Source of the DNA: Brumicola pallidula DSM 14239 = ACAM 615
GTDB lineage: Bacteria; Pseudomonadota; Gammaproteobacteria; Enterobacterales; Alteromonadaceae
Direction: 5' to 3'
Assembly (NCBI RefSeq): GCF_000428905.1
Contig: NZ_KE386817.1
Coordinates: 173,339 to 237,338, forward strand
Length of the DNA stretch: 64,000 nt
The position numbers and the translations under genes were made by a program. Below, in pieces: positions 45,088 through 55,358 of this stretch; within the stretch, counting starts at the first letter, position 1, and each line of letters starts with the position of its first letter. Under the pieces are notes generated by a model, which was not told the origin of the DNA, did not search any database, and saw only the letters and a program-made list of their open reading frames with translations.

Positions 45088-46256
45088 TAGCTAATCAACT
45101 GCTCAGTCTGCGTTTTAATTTTCTTGTCCATTGTTTTCTCGTCCATTGTTTTAGTTACAGCGCTGGGCTTATTTGTTTTATCACTTGCATCGACATATAG
45201 CGACGCATTTTGCTTTTGAGTTATTTCATCAGTTAATGCCGCTGCAAATGCTTCATCAGAATAGTCTTTAGTTTGCTTTGAATTAATTCCTAACTTATTA
45301 AACAACATCACATCTTCTTGGGTCTCTGGATTTGACGTTGTTAACAGTTTACATCCGTAAAAAATACTATTCGCGCCTCCCATAAAACACAAGGCCTGCA
45401 TTTGTTCATTCATTGATTCGCGTCCAGCCGACAAGCGTACAAAAGACTGCGGCATCATAATGCGTGCAACCGCAATTGTGCGAATAAATTCAAATGGCTC
45501 TAAATCATCTACCGAGTCTAGGGGCGTGCCTTCTACTTTTACCAGCATATTAATGGGTACACTTTCTGGATGTTGCTCAAGATTCGCTAGTTGTACTAAT
45601 AAACTAGAACGGTCGTCACCGGTTTCACCCATACCTACAATACCACCGGAACAAACATGCATGCCGGAACCGCGCACATTACCCAGTGTATCTAAACGGT
45701 CTTGATAAGTTCTGGTGGTAATAATGTCACCATAAAATTCAGGCGATGTGTCTAAGTTGTGGTTATAATAATCCAAACCTGCTTGTTTAAGCTCTATCGC
45801 TTGCTCGCGAGTTAACATCCCTAAAGTCATGCAGGTTTCTAGTCCCAGTTTTTTCACTTCCCGCACCATGCCTGTGACATAGGGCATATCACGCGCTTTT
45901 GGATTACGCCAAGCCGCACCCATACAAAAACGAGTGGAACCGGCTTCTTTGGCCTCTTTAGCACGCTCAATAACTTTATTTATTTCCATCAAGCGTTCTT
46001 TTTCAAGACCAGTGTCATAACGTGCACTTTGAGGACAATACGCGCAATCTTCAGGACAAGCACCTGTTTTAATCGATAATAATGTGCTCACTTGAACATA
46101 ATTGGGATCAAAGTAAGCTCTGTGCACCAATTGTGCATGAAACAATAAATCGTTGAAGGGCAATGCATACAATGCATTTACTTCAGGGATAGTCCAATCA
46201 TGTCTTGGTTCAAATTCAATGTTTTTTAGCGTAGTCGAGGTCGCAGAAGTGTTCAT
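45087..46256 (-). CDS. bioB: Biotin synthase
   Basis: A 389-residue radical-SAM enzyme inserting sulfur into dethiobiotin. [21 protein letters not shown] holds the CxxxCxxC [4Fe-4S] site, [11 protein letters not shown] and [26 protein letters not shown]-region motifs (split across 290-330) complete the barrel, and [16 protein letters not shown] carries the second cluster region. The last 40 or so residues are a low-complexity Lys/Thr/Asp-rich tail absent from E. coli BioB; part of it ([10 protein letters not shown]) comes from a 15-bp tandem duplication at 45124-45153. First gene of bioBFCD, divergent from bioA. Confidence 0.96.
   Translation of the reverse strand: MNTSATSTTLKNIEFEPRHDWTIPEVNALYALPFNDLLFHAQLVHRAYFDPNYVQVSTLLSIKTGACPEDCAYCPQSARYDTGLEKERLMEINKVIERAKEAKEAGSTRFCMGAAWRNPKARDMPYVTGMVREVKKLGLETCMTLGMLTREQAIELKQAGLDYYNHNLDTSPEFYGDIITTRTYQDRLDTLGNVRGSGMHVCSGGIVGMGETGDDRSSLLVQLANLEQHPESVPINMLVKVEGTPLDSVDDLEPFEFIRTIAVARIMMPQSFVRLSAGRESMNEQMQALCFMGGANSIFYGCKLLTTSNPETQEDVMLFNKLGINSKQTKDYSDEAFAAALTDEITQKQNASLYVDASDKTNKPSAVTKTMDEKTMDKKIKTQTEQLIS
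45124..45153. repeat. 15-bp tandem duplication inside the bioB 3' end
   Basis: ttgtccattgttttc and tcgtccattgtttta lie head to tail in frame and encode the repeated Thr-Met-Asp of the BioB tail. It resembles the 13-15-bp arrays found between genes in this window. Confidence 0.8.
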
Positions 46257-46352
46257 GAATACCTATTATCCTAGTTAGTCCCATCACGTTTTATCGTGCT
46301 TGTAGGGTTTACTATTCTTATTATGTCCACTAGTCTATGCGGACGGACAAAG

Positions 46353-46365
46353 TTGTCAACTTTAC
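46353..46365. promoter_or_regulatory. Tentative BirA half-site in the bioA/bioB control region
   Basis: TTGTCAACTTTAC resembles the left arm of the BirA operator (TTGTAAACC). A good right arm at the expected spacing is not seen, so this is a weak call. The 140-bp gap 46257-46396 is where divergent bio genes are normally controlled. Confidence 0.3.
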
Positions 46366-46396
46366 TAAATAAAAAAACTGTACTAAAGGCTAATAA

Positions 46397-47677
46397 TTGA
46401 ACAATACAGAATTTGACAAACGCCATATTTGGCACCCTTATACCTCAGCAATAAATCCCCTCCCGTGTTACGAAGTCGTTGGCGCCAGTGGTGTTGAGCT
46501 GATTTTAGTGGGTGGTGAAAAGTTAGTTGATGGCATGTCATCTTGGTGGGCAGCGGTTCATGGCTATAATCATCCGGCTCTTAATCAGGCTGCACATAAA
46601 CAAATCGACGCTTTTGCACATGTAATGTTTGGTGGTCTCACCCATCAACCGGCAATCGATTTATGTCGTAAATTAATCGACATAACGCCCGACGGTTTAA
46701 ACAGGGTGTTCTTAGCAGACTCAGGCTCTGTTGCGGTTGAAGTCGCAATTAAAATGGCCTTACAGTACTGGGCATGTCAAGGACGCTCACAAAAGGTCAA
46801 GCTTATCGCACCACGCAATGGTTATCATGGCGACACCTTTGCTGCGATGGCGGTGTGCGATCCAATTAACGGCATGCACAGCTTATTTCAAAAAAGCCTA
46901 GTTGAGCACTTTTTTGCTCCTGCGCCGCAAACCCAGTTCGATCAAACTTGGAACGCGGATGATGTGTTGCCGATGCGAGAAATCCTCGAACAGCACCATC
47001 ATGACATAGCCGCCTTAATACTTGAACCAGTGGTGCAAGGTGCGGGCGGAATGCGCTTGTATCACCCTGAATATGTTAAAGCCTGTCGAAAGCTCTGTGA
47101 TGAATTTAACGTCCTATTGATTTGCGATGAAATTGCCACGGGTTTCGGCAGAACGGGTAAATTATTCGCCTGTGAGCATGCGCAAATCAGTCCAGATATT
47201 ATGTGTTTAGGCAAAGCACTAACCGGGGGCTACTTAACGATGGCGGCAACATTGTGCACTGACGAAGTTGCCGAAGGAACGTGTGTTGGTGACCCTGGCG
47301 TATTTATGCATGGACCAACTTATATGGGTAATGCACTGGCATGCGCCGTTGCCAATGCCAGTATTGATTTAATTCTCGAAGGTGCATGGCAGCAACAAAT
47401 TCCTCGAATAGAAAAACAACTACTTGAAGAACTTGCGATCCTCAACGACTTCGAATCTGTCGCCGACGTCCGAGTGCTCGGCGCAATAGGCGTGGTAGAA
47501 ATGAAACAGCAAGTAAATGTAGCTGACATCCAACAAATATTTGTAGAAAAAGGCGTATGGATACGACCGTTTGGTAAACTAATTTATATTATGCCACCGT
47601 ATATTATTGAACCCGAGCAATTAAAAAAACTCACGTCTGCAATTCATTTTGCGATCCAGCGCTTATACCCAAATTAG
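46397..47677 (+). CDS. bioA: Adenosylmethionine-8-amino-7-oxononanoate aminotransferase
   Basis: A 426-residue class III aminotransferase making 7,8-diaminononanoate with SAM as amino donor. RHIWHPYTSA, DGMSSWWAAVHGYNHPALN, APRNGYHGDTFAAMAVCDP, LLICDEIATGFGRTGKLFACE and the PLP lysine in MCLGKALTGGYL are canonical. The start is TTG 46397 with AAGG seven bases upstream; no usable ATG precedes the conserved RHIWHPY. Its last four bases overlap the convergent glrR gene. Confidence 0.96.
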   Translation: MNNTEFDKRHIWHPYTSAINPLPCYEVVGASGVELILVGGEKLVDGMSSWWAAVHGYNHPALNQAAHKQIDAFAHVMFGGLTHQPAIDLCRKLIDITPDGLNRVFLADSGSVAVEVAIKMALQYWACQGRSQKVKLIAPRNGYHGDTFAAMAVCDPINGMHSLFQKSLVEHFFAPAPQTQFDQTWNADDVLPMREILEQHHHDIAALILEPVVQGAGGMRLYHPEYVKACRKLCDEFNVLLICDEIATGFGRTGKLFACEHAQISPDIMCLGKALTGGYLTMAATLCTDEVAEGTCVGDPGVFMHGPTYMGNALACAVANASIDLILEGAWQQQIPRIEKQLLEELAILNDFESVADVRVLGAIGVVEMKQQVNVADIQQIFVEKGVWIRPFGKLIYIMPPYIIEPEQLKKLTSAIHFAIQRLYPN

Positions 47678-49059
47678 TCTTTATTGCCGCGAAAATCAGC
47701 GGCATTTAAACCATGTTTTTTCAATAGTTTGTGCATGTCGGTACGATTGCGTCCTGCTAGGTCAGAGGCGCGCGTTACATTACCGTCGGCTAACTGCAGT
47801 AATCGGCACAAGTACTGATATTCAAAAGAATCTCTTGCTTGTGTCAATGTTGGCCAATTTTGAGACAATTCAGATAACGCCTGTTCCACAAGACTCAGGG
47901 GGATCACGGGGGTCTGTGTTAAAGCAACGCACTGCTCAACAACGTTTACTAACTGTCTTACGTTGCCCGGCCAATCGCTGGTTCCCAAACGGTTTAAGGC
48001 ATCTGATGAGAATCGAGTGACCTTTACACCATGTCTTTCAGCGCTTTGTTTTAACAAATGATTGGTCAGCAGAGGAATATCCTCAAACCGCTCTTTGAGT
48101 GACGGTATACGTAAATTAACTACATTCAAACGGTAATATAAATCTTCTCTAAAACGGTCTTCTTCCATCTCAAGCTGCAAATCTTTATGCGTTGCTGAAA
48201 TAATTCTGACATCAATATCAATATTAGTAGCGCTGCCTACGGGTCGAACAGTTCTCTCTTGTATCGCGCGCAGCAACTTGACTTGTAAAGACGTTGGCAT
48301 ATCGCCAATTTCATCTAAAAACAGCGTACCACCGTGTGCTTCCCGAAATAATCCGGTTGATGATTGCACTGCCCCCGTAAATGCCCCTTTGGTATGTCCA
48401 AACAGTTCAGATTCGAGTAAGTTTTCTGGCAACGCGCCACAATTTATTGCCACAAAAGGCTTATTTGCACGATCACTCGCGCGATGAATGGCTTTTGCTA
48501 GTAACTCTTTACCCGTTCCGCTAGCACCATTGATTAGCACACTCACGTTTTTACCTGCAATACGATGTGCTTGAAGCAATAACTTGGTCATTTCAGGTGC
48601 GCGAGTGACTATGTCCTTACACCAATCACCAATATCGCTGGTTGTATTTTTTTGTGTGGCTCGAGCCAATACTTTTCTTAGTTCGTCATGGTCTATGGGT
48701 TTTGTAAGAAATCCAAAGACCCCTTTTTGTGTTGCCGCTACGGCGTCTTTAATAGTGCCGTGGGCTGTCATTAACACAACTGGCAAATTAATATAACGGT
48801 GAATTATTTCGTCAAAAAAGCTCAAACCATCTAAACCGGGCATACGAATATCACTCAATACAACATCAAATGTATTATTGAACATCATGCGTAAGGCTTG
48901 GGTTGCATTATTTGATGGTGTCACATCATAACCCTCTCCTTGAAGTCGAATAGTTAATAGTCGCAGTAGGTTTTCGTCATCTTCAACTAGCAACAGTCGA
49001 GGTGTTTTTTTAGTTTGGCTAGCAGCCAAATCATTGGTCTTTGCTGGGCTTGTGATCAT
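47674..49059 (-). CDS. glrR: Sigma-54-dependent response regulator GlrR (QseF)
   Basis: A 461-residue NtrC-type activator. The receiver (about 20-135) has LLVEDDE, phospho-Asp in VVLSDIRMPG and FLTKPID. The AAA+ domain (about 155-385) has Walker A INGASGTGKELLAKAI, the sigma-54 loop ESELFGHTKGAFTGA, and LFLDEIGDM. A Fis-type helix-turn-helix closes the protein (GNVTRASDLAGRNRTDMHKL). In enterobacteria GlrR activates glmY and rpoE promoters with sigma-54. It follows a QseG-like lipoprotein and GlrK-like kinase, the conserved order. It overlaps its upstream neighbour by four bases. Confidence 0.94.
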   Translation of the reverse strand: MITSPAKTNDLAASQTKKTPRLLLVEDDENLLRLLTIRLQGEGYDVTPSNNATQALRMMFNNTFDVVLSDIRMPGLDGLSFFDEIIHRYINLPVVLMTAHGTIKDAVAATQKGVFGFLTKPIDHDELRKVLARATQKNTTSDIGDWCKDIVTRAPEMTKLLLQAHRIAGKNVSVLINGASGTGKELLAKAIHRASDRANKPFVAINCGALPENLLESELFGHTKGAFTGAVQSSTGLFREAHGGTLFLDEIGDMPTSLQVKLLRAIQERTVRPVGSATNIDIDVRIISATHKDLQLEMEEDRFREDLYYRLNVVNLRIPSLKERFEDIPLLTNHLLKQSAERHGVKVTRFSSDALNRLGTSDWPGNVRQLVNVVEQCVALTQTPVIPLSLVEQALSELSQNWPTLTQARDSFEYQYLCRLLQLADGNVTRASDLAGRNRTDMHKLLKKHGLNAADFRGNKD

Positions 49060-49646
49060 TTGCTAACACTCCTATTTTGATTCACCATGGAGGCCTCAAT
49101 ATCGAGCAATTGCTCAACCTGCTTGCGTTGCTTTTCTATCTCTTCATTTTTTTCTACTAGTTGAATTTCTTGAGCTGCAATCGTTTTCTCTTGACGTCCA
49201 TTAACTTTGCTCAAAATAGTGATCGCCGACTCTAATTCTAATAACTGTTGGCTGGGTTGGAATATGAGAATATCCAAAACTTGTGTCATCGACTTGTCGG
49301 TCAGCATTTGCAACTCTTCAATCCATTTTTGTGCACGTAATCGGTTACGGTATGGGGTATCGTCGCCTTGGCTCAATAACACTTTTTCGATAAGTGATTT
49401 GGGGTCTAGTGGCAACGCTTCTATCATATCGCTCCTGATTGACCATGAAATAGTTGATACTAAGATCAATTTGTCCGACCAAGCGTCAAGCTCACAGTAA
49501 ACACCAAAAAGAGCCATTGTTTCTGGATCGCTACAATATTTAGTCGACATTAAGCTAACCACTTCGCTTTGTTCGCTCTTCAGTGGCTTTAATACTCCAC
49601 AACCGATGAGTGAAAACACAGCCAGTAAAACAAGCAATATTTTCAT
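49056..49646 (-). CDS. qseG: QseG-like outer-membrane lipoprotein
   Basis: A 196-residue protein with a lipoprotein signal ending SLIGC. The mature part is helical, with a coiled-coil C-terminal third (about 145-190: LEKNEEIEKQRKQVEQLLD-like, residues KQVEQLLDIEAS). In enterobacteria the gene between glrK and glrR encodes QseG, which contacts the periplasmic part of the kinase. Position, length and lipobox support the same here; sequence conservation is low. Four-base overlaps on both sides couple it to the kinase and regulator. Confidence 0.82.
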   Translation of the reverse strand: MKILLVLLAVFSLIGCGVLKPLKSEQSEVVSLMSTKYCSDPETMALFGVYCELDAWSDKLILVSTISWSIRSDMIEALPLDPKSLIEKVLLSQGDDTPYRNRLRAQKWIEELQMLTDKSMTQVLDILIFQPSQQLLELESAITILSKVNGRQEKTIAAQEIQLVEKNEEIEKQRKQVEQLLDIEASMVNQNRSVSK

Positions 49647-51121
49647 TGTGCATCATTCCTTGGTAATTTAATTCTGAAACACACTTCCGCGTAATCAACA
49701 TCAACAATAGTCACTGTACCACCGAGTAATCGAGAGCAATCGGCAACAATAGACAAGCCTAATCCAGCACCAATAACTCTATCATTACGCATAAAGTCGC
49801 CTCGCTTAAAAGGTTCAAAGATGTCAGTGCGTGCCTCAGCCGAGATTGGATTACCGTGATTAGCAACATCAAGAAGGTAACTGTTAATATCAACTGTAAT
49901 TGCAACATAAATCCTAGTTTGAAGTGCGCCATGCGCTATTGCATTTGAAATAAGATTGTCCAATATTCGCCTAAATAATTCTGCATCAGTGGGTATCGTC
50001 AGTGCGCCATCACTGACTTCAACCTCAACAATACAGCCAGATTGCTTTAAAGCTAAGCCATTTTGAGTTAAACATTCTTGAATAATATTTGCACTTTTAA
50101 TATTTTCAATTGAAGGTTCGGCTTGTTGCAATAGGGCATTGTAGTCAAGTAGCTTTTCAATCAACAGATTTAATCTTGTGGTAGAAGCTTGGAGCAAAGT
50201 AACGACTTCTTTTTGCTGCACGCTTAATGGCCCTACCATTTCTTCTGCAAGCAATGCGCATCCTTCTTTGAAGCTAGCAAGTGGGGTTTTTAATTCATGC
50301 GATGCATGTCGCAATAGCGCCGTCCTTACTTTTTCAAGTTGTTGAATGCGTTGGTGTAGGGCAAATAAATCTTTTTCAACAGCAATTAATTCACGTGGTC
50401 CCGAAGACGATTTTGCTGGTAAATCATTTTGATTTTCAGCAATAGCACCAATAATGTCTTTTAGCTTATTCACCGGCTTAATAATTAATTTAGTGGCGAA
50501 AATAATAAGGGTCAACGAGAGAACGGTCAACACTGCAGTTGACCATGCCTGTTTTTGCTGCAATTTAGATAGGTAGTCTTGCTGTTTAGATACGCGCTCA
50601 TTAACCGTATCACGCACGCCATCGCTCAATGTGCTAACGGCTATCCGAAACGACTGTAAATGCGCATCAAGCACTATTTTATCAGTCATTGAGCTATAAT
50701 TTTCGAGTTGGATGAGCTGTCGATGCACGTGTCCGCATACATCCGCATCATTTAGTTGTTGGCAAAATGGCGTTAGCTGATCTTGAAATAAATTCAGAGA
50801 GTCGTCATTAAGTCGTTTAAGCGTGGCATTGGGGAGAACGAAGTGTTGTCGCAGCAGTCTTTCGATATCAAGAGCCATGTTTTCTAAGTTTCTGATAGTG
50901 CCCGCTGTTTTAACAAAAAACTGCGTCTCTGTTACCGTATTGTGATTTAGTTTGGCTAAGTCATTTTGACTTTGCCATAGCAGAGTAAACAGAGGAATGA
51001 GTGCAACAATGAAGCTACCAAATATGAGTTGTTTGAGAGAGCGTATTTGCACGTGACGAAATAATTTCAAGTGGATTTTTTTAAGCATTACATAGCCGGG
51101 GCGTGGCATCAATAGTTGCAT
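49643..51121 (-). CDS. glrK: Sensor histidine kinase GlrK (QseE)
   Basis: A 492-residue two-helix membrane kinase. RSLKQLIFGSFIVALIPLF near residue 28 matches the GlrK N-terminus; a periplasmic helical domain (about 60-190), a second helix, HAMP linker, H-box LRHASHELKTPLASFKEG, N-box RILDNLISNAIAHGA and G-box GAGLGLSIV follow. It phosphorylates GlrR. Starts at residue 1 or at Met 12 are both possible; neither has a strong ribosome site. First gene of the three-gene unit. Confidence 0.93.
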   Translation of the reverse strand: MQLLMPRPGYVMLKKIHLKLFRHVQIRSLKQLIFGSFIVALIPLFTLLWQSQNDLAKLNHNTVTETQFFVKTAGTIRNLENMALDIERLLRQHFVLPNATLKRLNDDSLNLFQDQLTPFCQQLNDADVCGHVHRQLIQLENYSSMTDKIVLDAHLQSFRIAVSTLSDGVRDTVNERVSKQQDYLSKLQQKQAWSTAVLTVLSLTLIIFATKLIIKPVNKLKDIIGAIAENQNDLPAKSSSGPRELIAVEKDLFALHQRIQQLEKVRTALLRHASHELKTPLASFKEGCALLAEEMVGPLSVQQKEVVTLLQASTTRLNLLIEKLLDYNALLQQAEPSIENIKSANIIQECLTQNGLALKQSGCIVEVEVSDGALTIPTDAELFRRILDNLISNAIAHGALQTRIYVAITVDINSYLLDVANHGNPISAEARTDIFEPFKRGDFMRNDRVIGAGLGLSIVADCSRLLGGTVTIVDVDYAEVCFRIKLPRNDAQ

Positions 51122-51193
51122 ATTGATAACACTCGGATACTAGCCCAATCATCTGTGTATTGAGCCATTAAAGCCTTCGATAGATGCAAAATA

Positions 51194-51454
51194 TCAGCCT
51201 TTGGTTATTTCGCTAACCTCTAGTTCGTCTAAACTGATGAAGCCGTCTTCGTTGCTATCAATTTTAGTAAAGTTTTCAAGCAGTGCTTTATGCCCTGCTG
51301 CTTCGTGTAAAGATATTAAACCATCTTGGTCGCTATCAAGCGTCGTCATCAGGCTTTCCTGAGCACGCGCCGTAGACGAGACAACTAGTGCCAACAGACC
51401 CTGCACCAGCATGATAGTTAGGGCAATTGTCATTAATTTTTTGAAATTAGCCAT
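51194..51454 (-). CDS. Exported EF-hand protein
   Basis: An 86-residue protein with a signal peptide (cut near ARAQES) and two EF-hand calcium loops: DSDQDGLISLHE and DSNEDGFISLDE, each with Asp, Asp/Asn, Asp, and Glu at the coordinating positions. It probably binds Ca2+ in the periplasm. It lies 72 bp upstream of glrK on the same strand, so they could be co-transcribed. Partner unknown. Confidence 0.85.
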   Translation of the reverse strand: MANFKKLMTIALTIMLVQGLLALVVSSTARAQESLMTTLDSDQDGLISLHEAAGHKALLENFTKIDSNEDGFISLDELEVSEITKG

Positions 51455-51899
51455 ATTATTTCCTTAATCAGCGCCCGTGAAATGCGTTCTTAACTGCAAG
51501 TACCAGTGTCGCTTTTGTTATTCATTACCTACAACCTGCACATTCTCAGCAATAGGCTCTGTGAAAGAAGATCTTGATAACGCCTATACAAAATATAAGC
51601 CAATATTTTTAATTTATTAAATTCATAGACTTAAGAAAAATACACCCTTTTTTGAACGTTAATGTGAAGCGAAAAACAGACACTAAATTAGAGGGCGAGC
51701 GGCACCTCATTTAAATTAAATATAAACATCATAATTTACAACAACTTAATCGCATAACAACGGTGTATCTATTAACAGACAAAGCGATAGCTGTGATAAT
51801 TACTAATACTGAGTCAACTGATTGCGGCCAGCTTCAGAGTCTTGCAGAAATATGGTGCTTTAGCACAACGATGTGCGGCTGATGAAATTAGCTTATCTC
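51455..51899. other. Intergenic region without a visible gene
   Basis: 445 bp, AT-rich. No open frame of protein-like composition, no hairpin terminator and no repeat array seen. Confidence 0.4.
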
Positions 51900-52331
51900 C
51901 TAATACAGCGTGGTGTAAAAAGTCGTGTTCAGCGTGATTAAACTGATAATGGTAATGCTCGCTAAAATAAAAAGATTTATACCGAAGCTATCGTTCTTGC
52001 GTCTATTCCTTCGCAAGCGCAGGATCATTGAGACCAAACTTAAGCCCAAACAGACTTGCAACATAGCCAACAAGCCATCGATGTGTTCTTTTGACCAATA
52101 TACTCGACCTTCAACTCCCCAAAATTTTTGTATGCCACTGATAAATTCTGGGCGCGCATAGTGAAACAGCACCAGTGCTGCTATGAGCGAAACCCAGGCG
52201 GCAACATTTGAAATAACCATGAATCTAAATAAAGGTTCCTTGCTCACAGTCGTGTGTCGACGATTAGTAAACCCTGAAGGTTTTGTTGCGTCCTCTGTTT
52301 CAGTCTGCTTTTTTTTATGAATATCCTGCAT
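51900..52331 (-). CDS. Hypothetical three-helix membrane protein
   Basis: A 143-residue protein with a polar N-terminus of about 35 residues, then hydrophobic segments at about 38-60, 85-105 and 117-140. A central segment GRVYWSKEHIDGLLAMLQ is amphipathic. I do not recognise the family. A basic cluster RLRRNRRKND between helices 2 and 3 places that loop in the cytoplasm. It is divergent from asnS and stands alone. Confidence 0.65.
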   Translation of the reverse strand: MQDIHKKKQTETEDATKPSGFTNRRHTTVSKEPLFRFMVISNVAAWVSLIAALVLFHYARPEFISGIQKFWGVEGRVYWSKEHIDGLLAMLQVCLGLSLVSMILRLRRNRRKNDSFGINLFILASITIISLITLNTTFYTTLY

Positions 52332-52544
52332 AATCGAATTTGCCTACTGTTATCCGCTGCATAGTTAAGTATACTTGGCGCCTAAATTGAGAACAAAATG
52401 TGAAGTCTCTAATATCACGCGCTTTGCGTACAACTTTGCTAACTTTGACACTTGTATTTTTTTTATACAAACTTTAATGCAAAGCAGATTAATAATGCAA
52501 TAAAAATGAATTAGTGAAATCTAGTTATGCCCATGGAGAAAAAT

Positions 52545-53942
52545 ATGACATATGCACCAGTCGCCGATGTTTTGGCTGGCAAATATGGTGTCAACGACAC
52601 TGTGACAATTAAAGGTTGGGTAAGAACCCGTCGTGATTCTAAAGCGGGTCTTTCATTTATCAATGTACACGATGGTAGTTGTTTTGACCCTATTCAGGTG
52701 ATTGCACTGAATACCCTTGAAAATTATGATGAAATCATACGTCTCACAACCAGTTGCTCAGTGTCAGTAATTGGCACAGTGAAACAGTCTGAAGGACAAG
52801 GCCAAAGCATTGAAATTGATGCACAGTCGTTGGAAGTATTGGGTTGGGTGGAAAATCCAGATACTTATCCAATGGCAGCCAAGCGTCATAGCATTGAATA
52901 TTTGAGAGAACACGCTCATTTGCGCCCACGCACGAACATTATAGGGGCTGTAACACGCGTTAGAAACTGTTTATCGCAGGCGGTACATCGTTTCTTTCAT
53001 GAGCAGGGTTATTTTTGGATTAGTACACCCATTATTACAGCGTCGGATACGGAAGGCGCAGGTGAAATGTTCCGCGTTTCAACACTCGATATGATGAACA
53101 TTCCACATGATGAGCAAGGTAACGTTGATTATAGAGAGGACTTTTTTGGCAAAGAAACTTTTTTAACCGTATCAGGCCAATTAAACGTTGAGACTTATTG
53201 CACCGCTATGTCAAAAGTTTACACCTTTGGACCTACGTTCCGAGCTGAGAACTCAAATACGAGTCGTCACCTAGCTGAATTTTGGATGATTGAACCAGAA
53301 GTGGCTTTCGCTGACTTATCAACGGTTGCAAAATTAGCTGAAGACCTATTGAAATATGTCTTTAAAGCAGTCTTAGAAGAACGTTTAGACGACATGACTT
53401 TCTTTGCACAACGCGTAAATAAAGACGTCATTACTCGATTAGAAAACGTGGTGAACTCTGAATTTGTTCGTATGGATTATACCGATGCGATTGAAATTCT
53501 GAAAAACAGCGGCAAGGCATTTGAATTCCCAGTTGAATGGGGTGTGGACTTGTCGTCTGAACATGAACGCTATTTGGCAGAAGAGCATGTTGGCGCGCCT
53601 ATTATCATGCAGAACTATCCAAAAGATATTAAAGCATTTTATATGCGCATTAATGATGACAACAAAACTGTTGCAGCGATGGATATATTAGCCCCTGGTA
53701 TTGGTGAAATTATTGGTGGTTCGCAGCGTGAAGAACGACTTGATGTATTTGACCGACGCCTAGCAGAAATGAGTCTAAACCAAGAAGATTATTCTTGGTA
53801 CCGCGACTTACGTCGCTATGGTACGGTTCCACACGCCGGTTTTGGTCTAGGCTTTGAACGTCTGGTTGCTTACGTTACAGGTGTTCAAAATGTGCGCGAC
53901 GTGATTCCCTTCCCGAGAACACCTGGAAATGCTCAATACTAA
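52545..53942 (+). CDS. asnS: Asparaginyl-tRNA synthetase
   Basis: A 465-residue class IIb synthetase charging tRNA-Asn. The N-terminal OB domain ([20 protein letters not shown]) binds the anticodon; the catalytic domain has [12 protein letters not shown] (motif 2), [11 protein letters not shown], and [14 protein letters not shown] (motif 3). The start is ATG 52545, because GGAG lies six bases before it and the resulting length equals that of E. coli AsnS; the frame opens 18 bases earlier. A strong terminator follows. Confidence 0.97.
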   Translation: MTYAPVADVLAGKYGVNDTVTIKGWVRTRRDSKAGLSFINVHDGSCFDPIQVIALNTLENYDEIIRLTTSCSVSVIGTVKQSEGQGQSIEIDAQSLEVLGWVENPDTYPMAAKRHSIEYLREHAHLRPRTNIIGAVTRVRNCLSQAVHRFFHEQGYFWISTPIITASDTEGAGEMFRVSTLDMMNIPHDEQGNVDYREDFFGKETFLTVSGQLNVETYCTAMSKVYTFGPTFRAENSNTSRHLAEFWMIEPEVAFADLSTVAKLAEDLLKYVFKAVLEERLDDMTFFAQRVNKDVITRLENVVNSEFVRMDYTDAIEILKNSGKAFEFPVEWGVDLSSEHERYLAEEHVGAPIIMQNYPKDIKAFYMRINDDNKTVAAMDILAPGIGEIIGGSQREERLDVFDRRLAEMSLNQEDYSWYRDLRRYGTVPHAGFGLGFERLVAYVTGVQNVRDVIPFPRTPGNAQY

Positions 53943-53966
53943 TTTTTAGAAAATAACAACGCAGTT

Positions 53967-54003
53967 AAAAGGCTTAATATGCTCTTCATATTAAGCCTTT
54001 TTT
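53967..54003 (+). terminator. Intrinsic terminator after asnS
   Basis: AAAAGGCTTAATATG pairs exactly with CATATTAAGCCTTTT over a five-base loop, followed by more T's. It begins 24 bases after the stop codon. Confidence 0.93.
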
Positions 54004-54221
54004 ATATTTGCGTTAAATTAAGCAAGGTGTTGTTAACCAAGTCACTGAAACAGCATCAACAGAAATTTGTCGTTATTGATATGTTAAAAAATTGTTGTTT
54101 CATTGAGTAAACGAGGTAATATTGCACATGTAAGATTTAGCTGCTGATAATTTCAGTTCCGCTAACCAATCACAGACCATAAGTTCACTTTAAAAAAACT
54201 GATATACATGAGACAAAACAA

Positions 54222-55337
54222 ATGTTTGCAAATGGGAAAAGAACATTTATAAATTACCTTCAAATTGGCACTACAGACGAAAAAAGTCTGGAGGCCAATC
54301 AGCAGTTATTTGTCTCAAATTTATTTTCTTTTATCGGTTACACCATCACGTTCATCCTCGCCCTTAACGCTGCCATTAGTGGCACGTCTATGTTGTCAAT
54401 TTCATTATTTTTTGCCAGTGGTATCTTTTTCTTTTGCCATCAGGTGCATCGCTTTCCGAAGTTGGGTAACACCATTTCAATCTCTAAAAGCATCGTTTTT
54501 ATTAATCTGTTGCTATTAATGCTCTACCTTGTCTATTCTGGGGGCGTGTCTAACACGGGCCCTCTTTGGATCTATATTGTGCCGCCTGTGGCATTCTTTT
54601 TTAGTGGCTTGCGTAAGGGGATTACAGGCATTGCTGTTTTTGTAATAATTCTCACTGTTATGCTGTTTTATCCACATGAAACATTACTACAGACGACATA
54701 TACGCTGGAGTTTAAACTGCGCCTGATGTTGTCATTCCTTACCGTCACCTTACTCTTCGGCTTTTACGAATATTCTCGCCAGCAGTCATACAATCGTATC
54801 GAGGACCTTAGCCATAAGTACGAACAACAAGCTATGCATGACGCATTAACGAACTTGCCAAATAGACGAGGAATGCGAGTATATTTAAATCATGAATATA
54901 ATCGGTTAATGCGCTCAAAAGAACCTCTGTCTTTACTTATTTGCGATATTGATTATTTTAAACAAGTGAATGACAAATACTTTCATGATGGCGGTGACTT
55001 TGTGCTTCAAAGCTTATCCAAATTTTTTATTGAAAAGATTAGACAGCAAGATATTGTGGCACGATGGGGCGGAGAAGAATTTTTATTTTTACTGCCAAAT
55101 ACCAGTTTAAAGGATGCGGTAGTACTTGCGGAAAAAATTAGACAGCAAGTTGAGGACCATATTATTCATTACAAACACAATGACATCAAAATTACGATTA
55201 GTATGGGAGTAAACGAAGTTACTCCCAATGTTAATATCGAGCAAGCTATCAACATAGCTGACCATTCACTGTACGCTGCTAAAAAAGAAGGTCGTAATCA
55301 AACGGTTTCTGCTGATACGATGAAATATAGTACGTAA
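54222..55337 (+). CDS. Membrane diguanylate cyclase (GGDEF)
   Basis: A 371-residue protein. About six helices occupy residues 30-190, followed by a coiled linker and a GGDEF domain (about 205-365): HDALTNLPNRRGM, LICDIDYFKQVNDKYFHDGGD and the active-site RWGGEEFLFLLPN near residue 283. It should make c-di-GMP from two GTP. No RxxD inhibitory site is seen immediately before GGEEF. The membrane part may sense an unknown cue. The Lrp-family gene follows 21 bp downstream. Confidence 0.92.
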   Translation: MFANGKRTFINYLQIGTTDEKSLEANQQLFVSNLFSFIGYTITFILALNAAISGTSMLSISLFFASGIFFFCHQVHRFPKLGNTISISKSIVFINLLLLMLYLVYSGGVSNTGPLWIYIVPPVAFFFSGLRKGITGIAVFVIILTVMLFYPHETLLQTTYTLEFKLRLMLSFLTVTLLFGFYEYSRQQSYNRIEDLSHKYEQQAMHDALTNLPNRRGMRVYLNHEYNRLMRSKEPLSLLICDIDYFKQVNDKYFHDGGDFVLQSLSKFFIEKIRQQDIVARWGGEEFLFLLPNTSLKDAVVLAEKIRQQVEDHIIHYKHNDIKITISMGVNEVTPNVNIEQAINIADHSLYAAKKEGRNQTVSADTMKYST

Positions 55338-55358
55338 AACTTGTAGAGAAAAATAACA

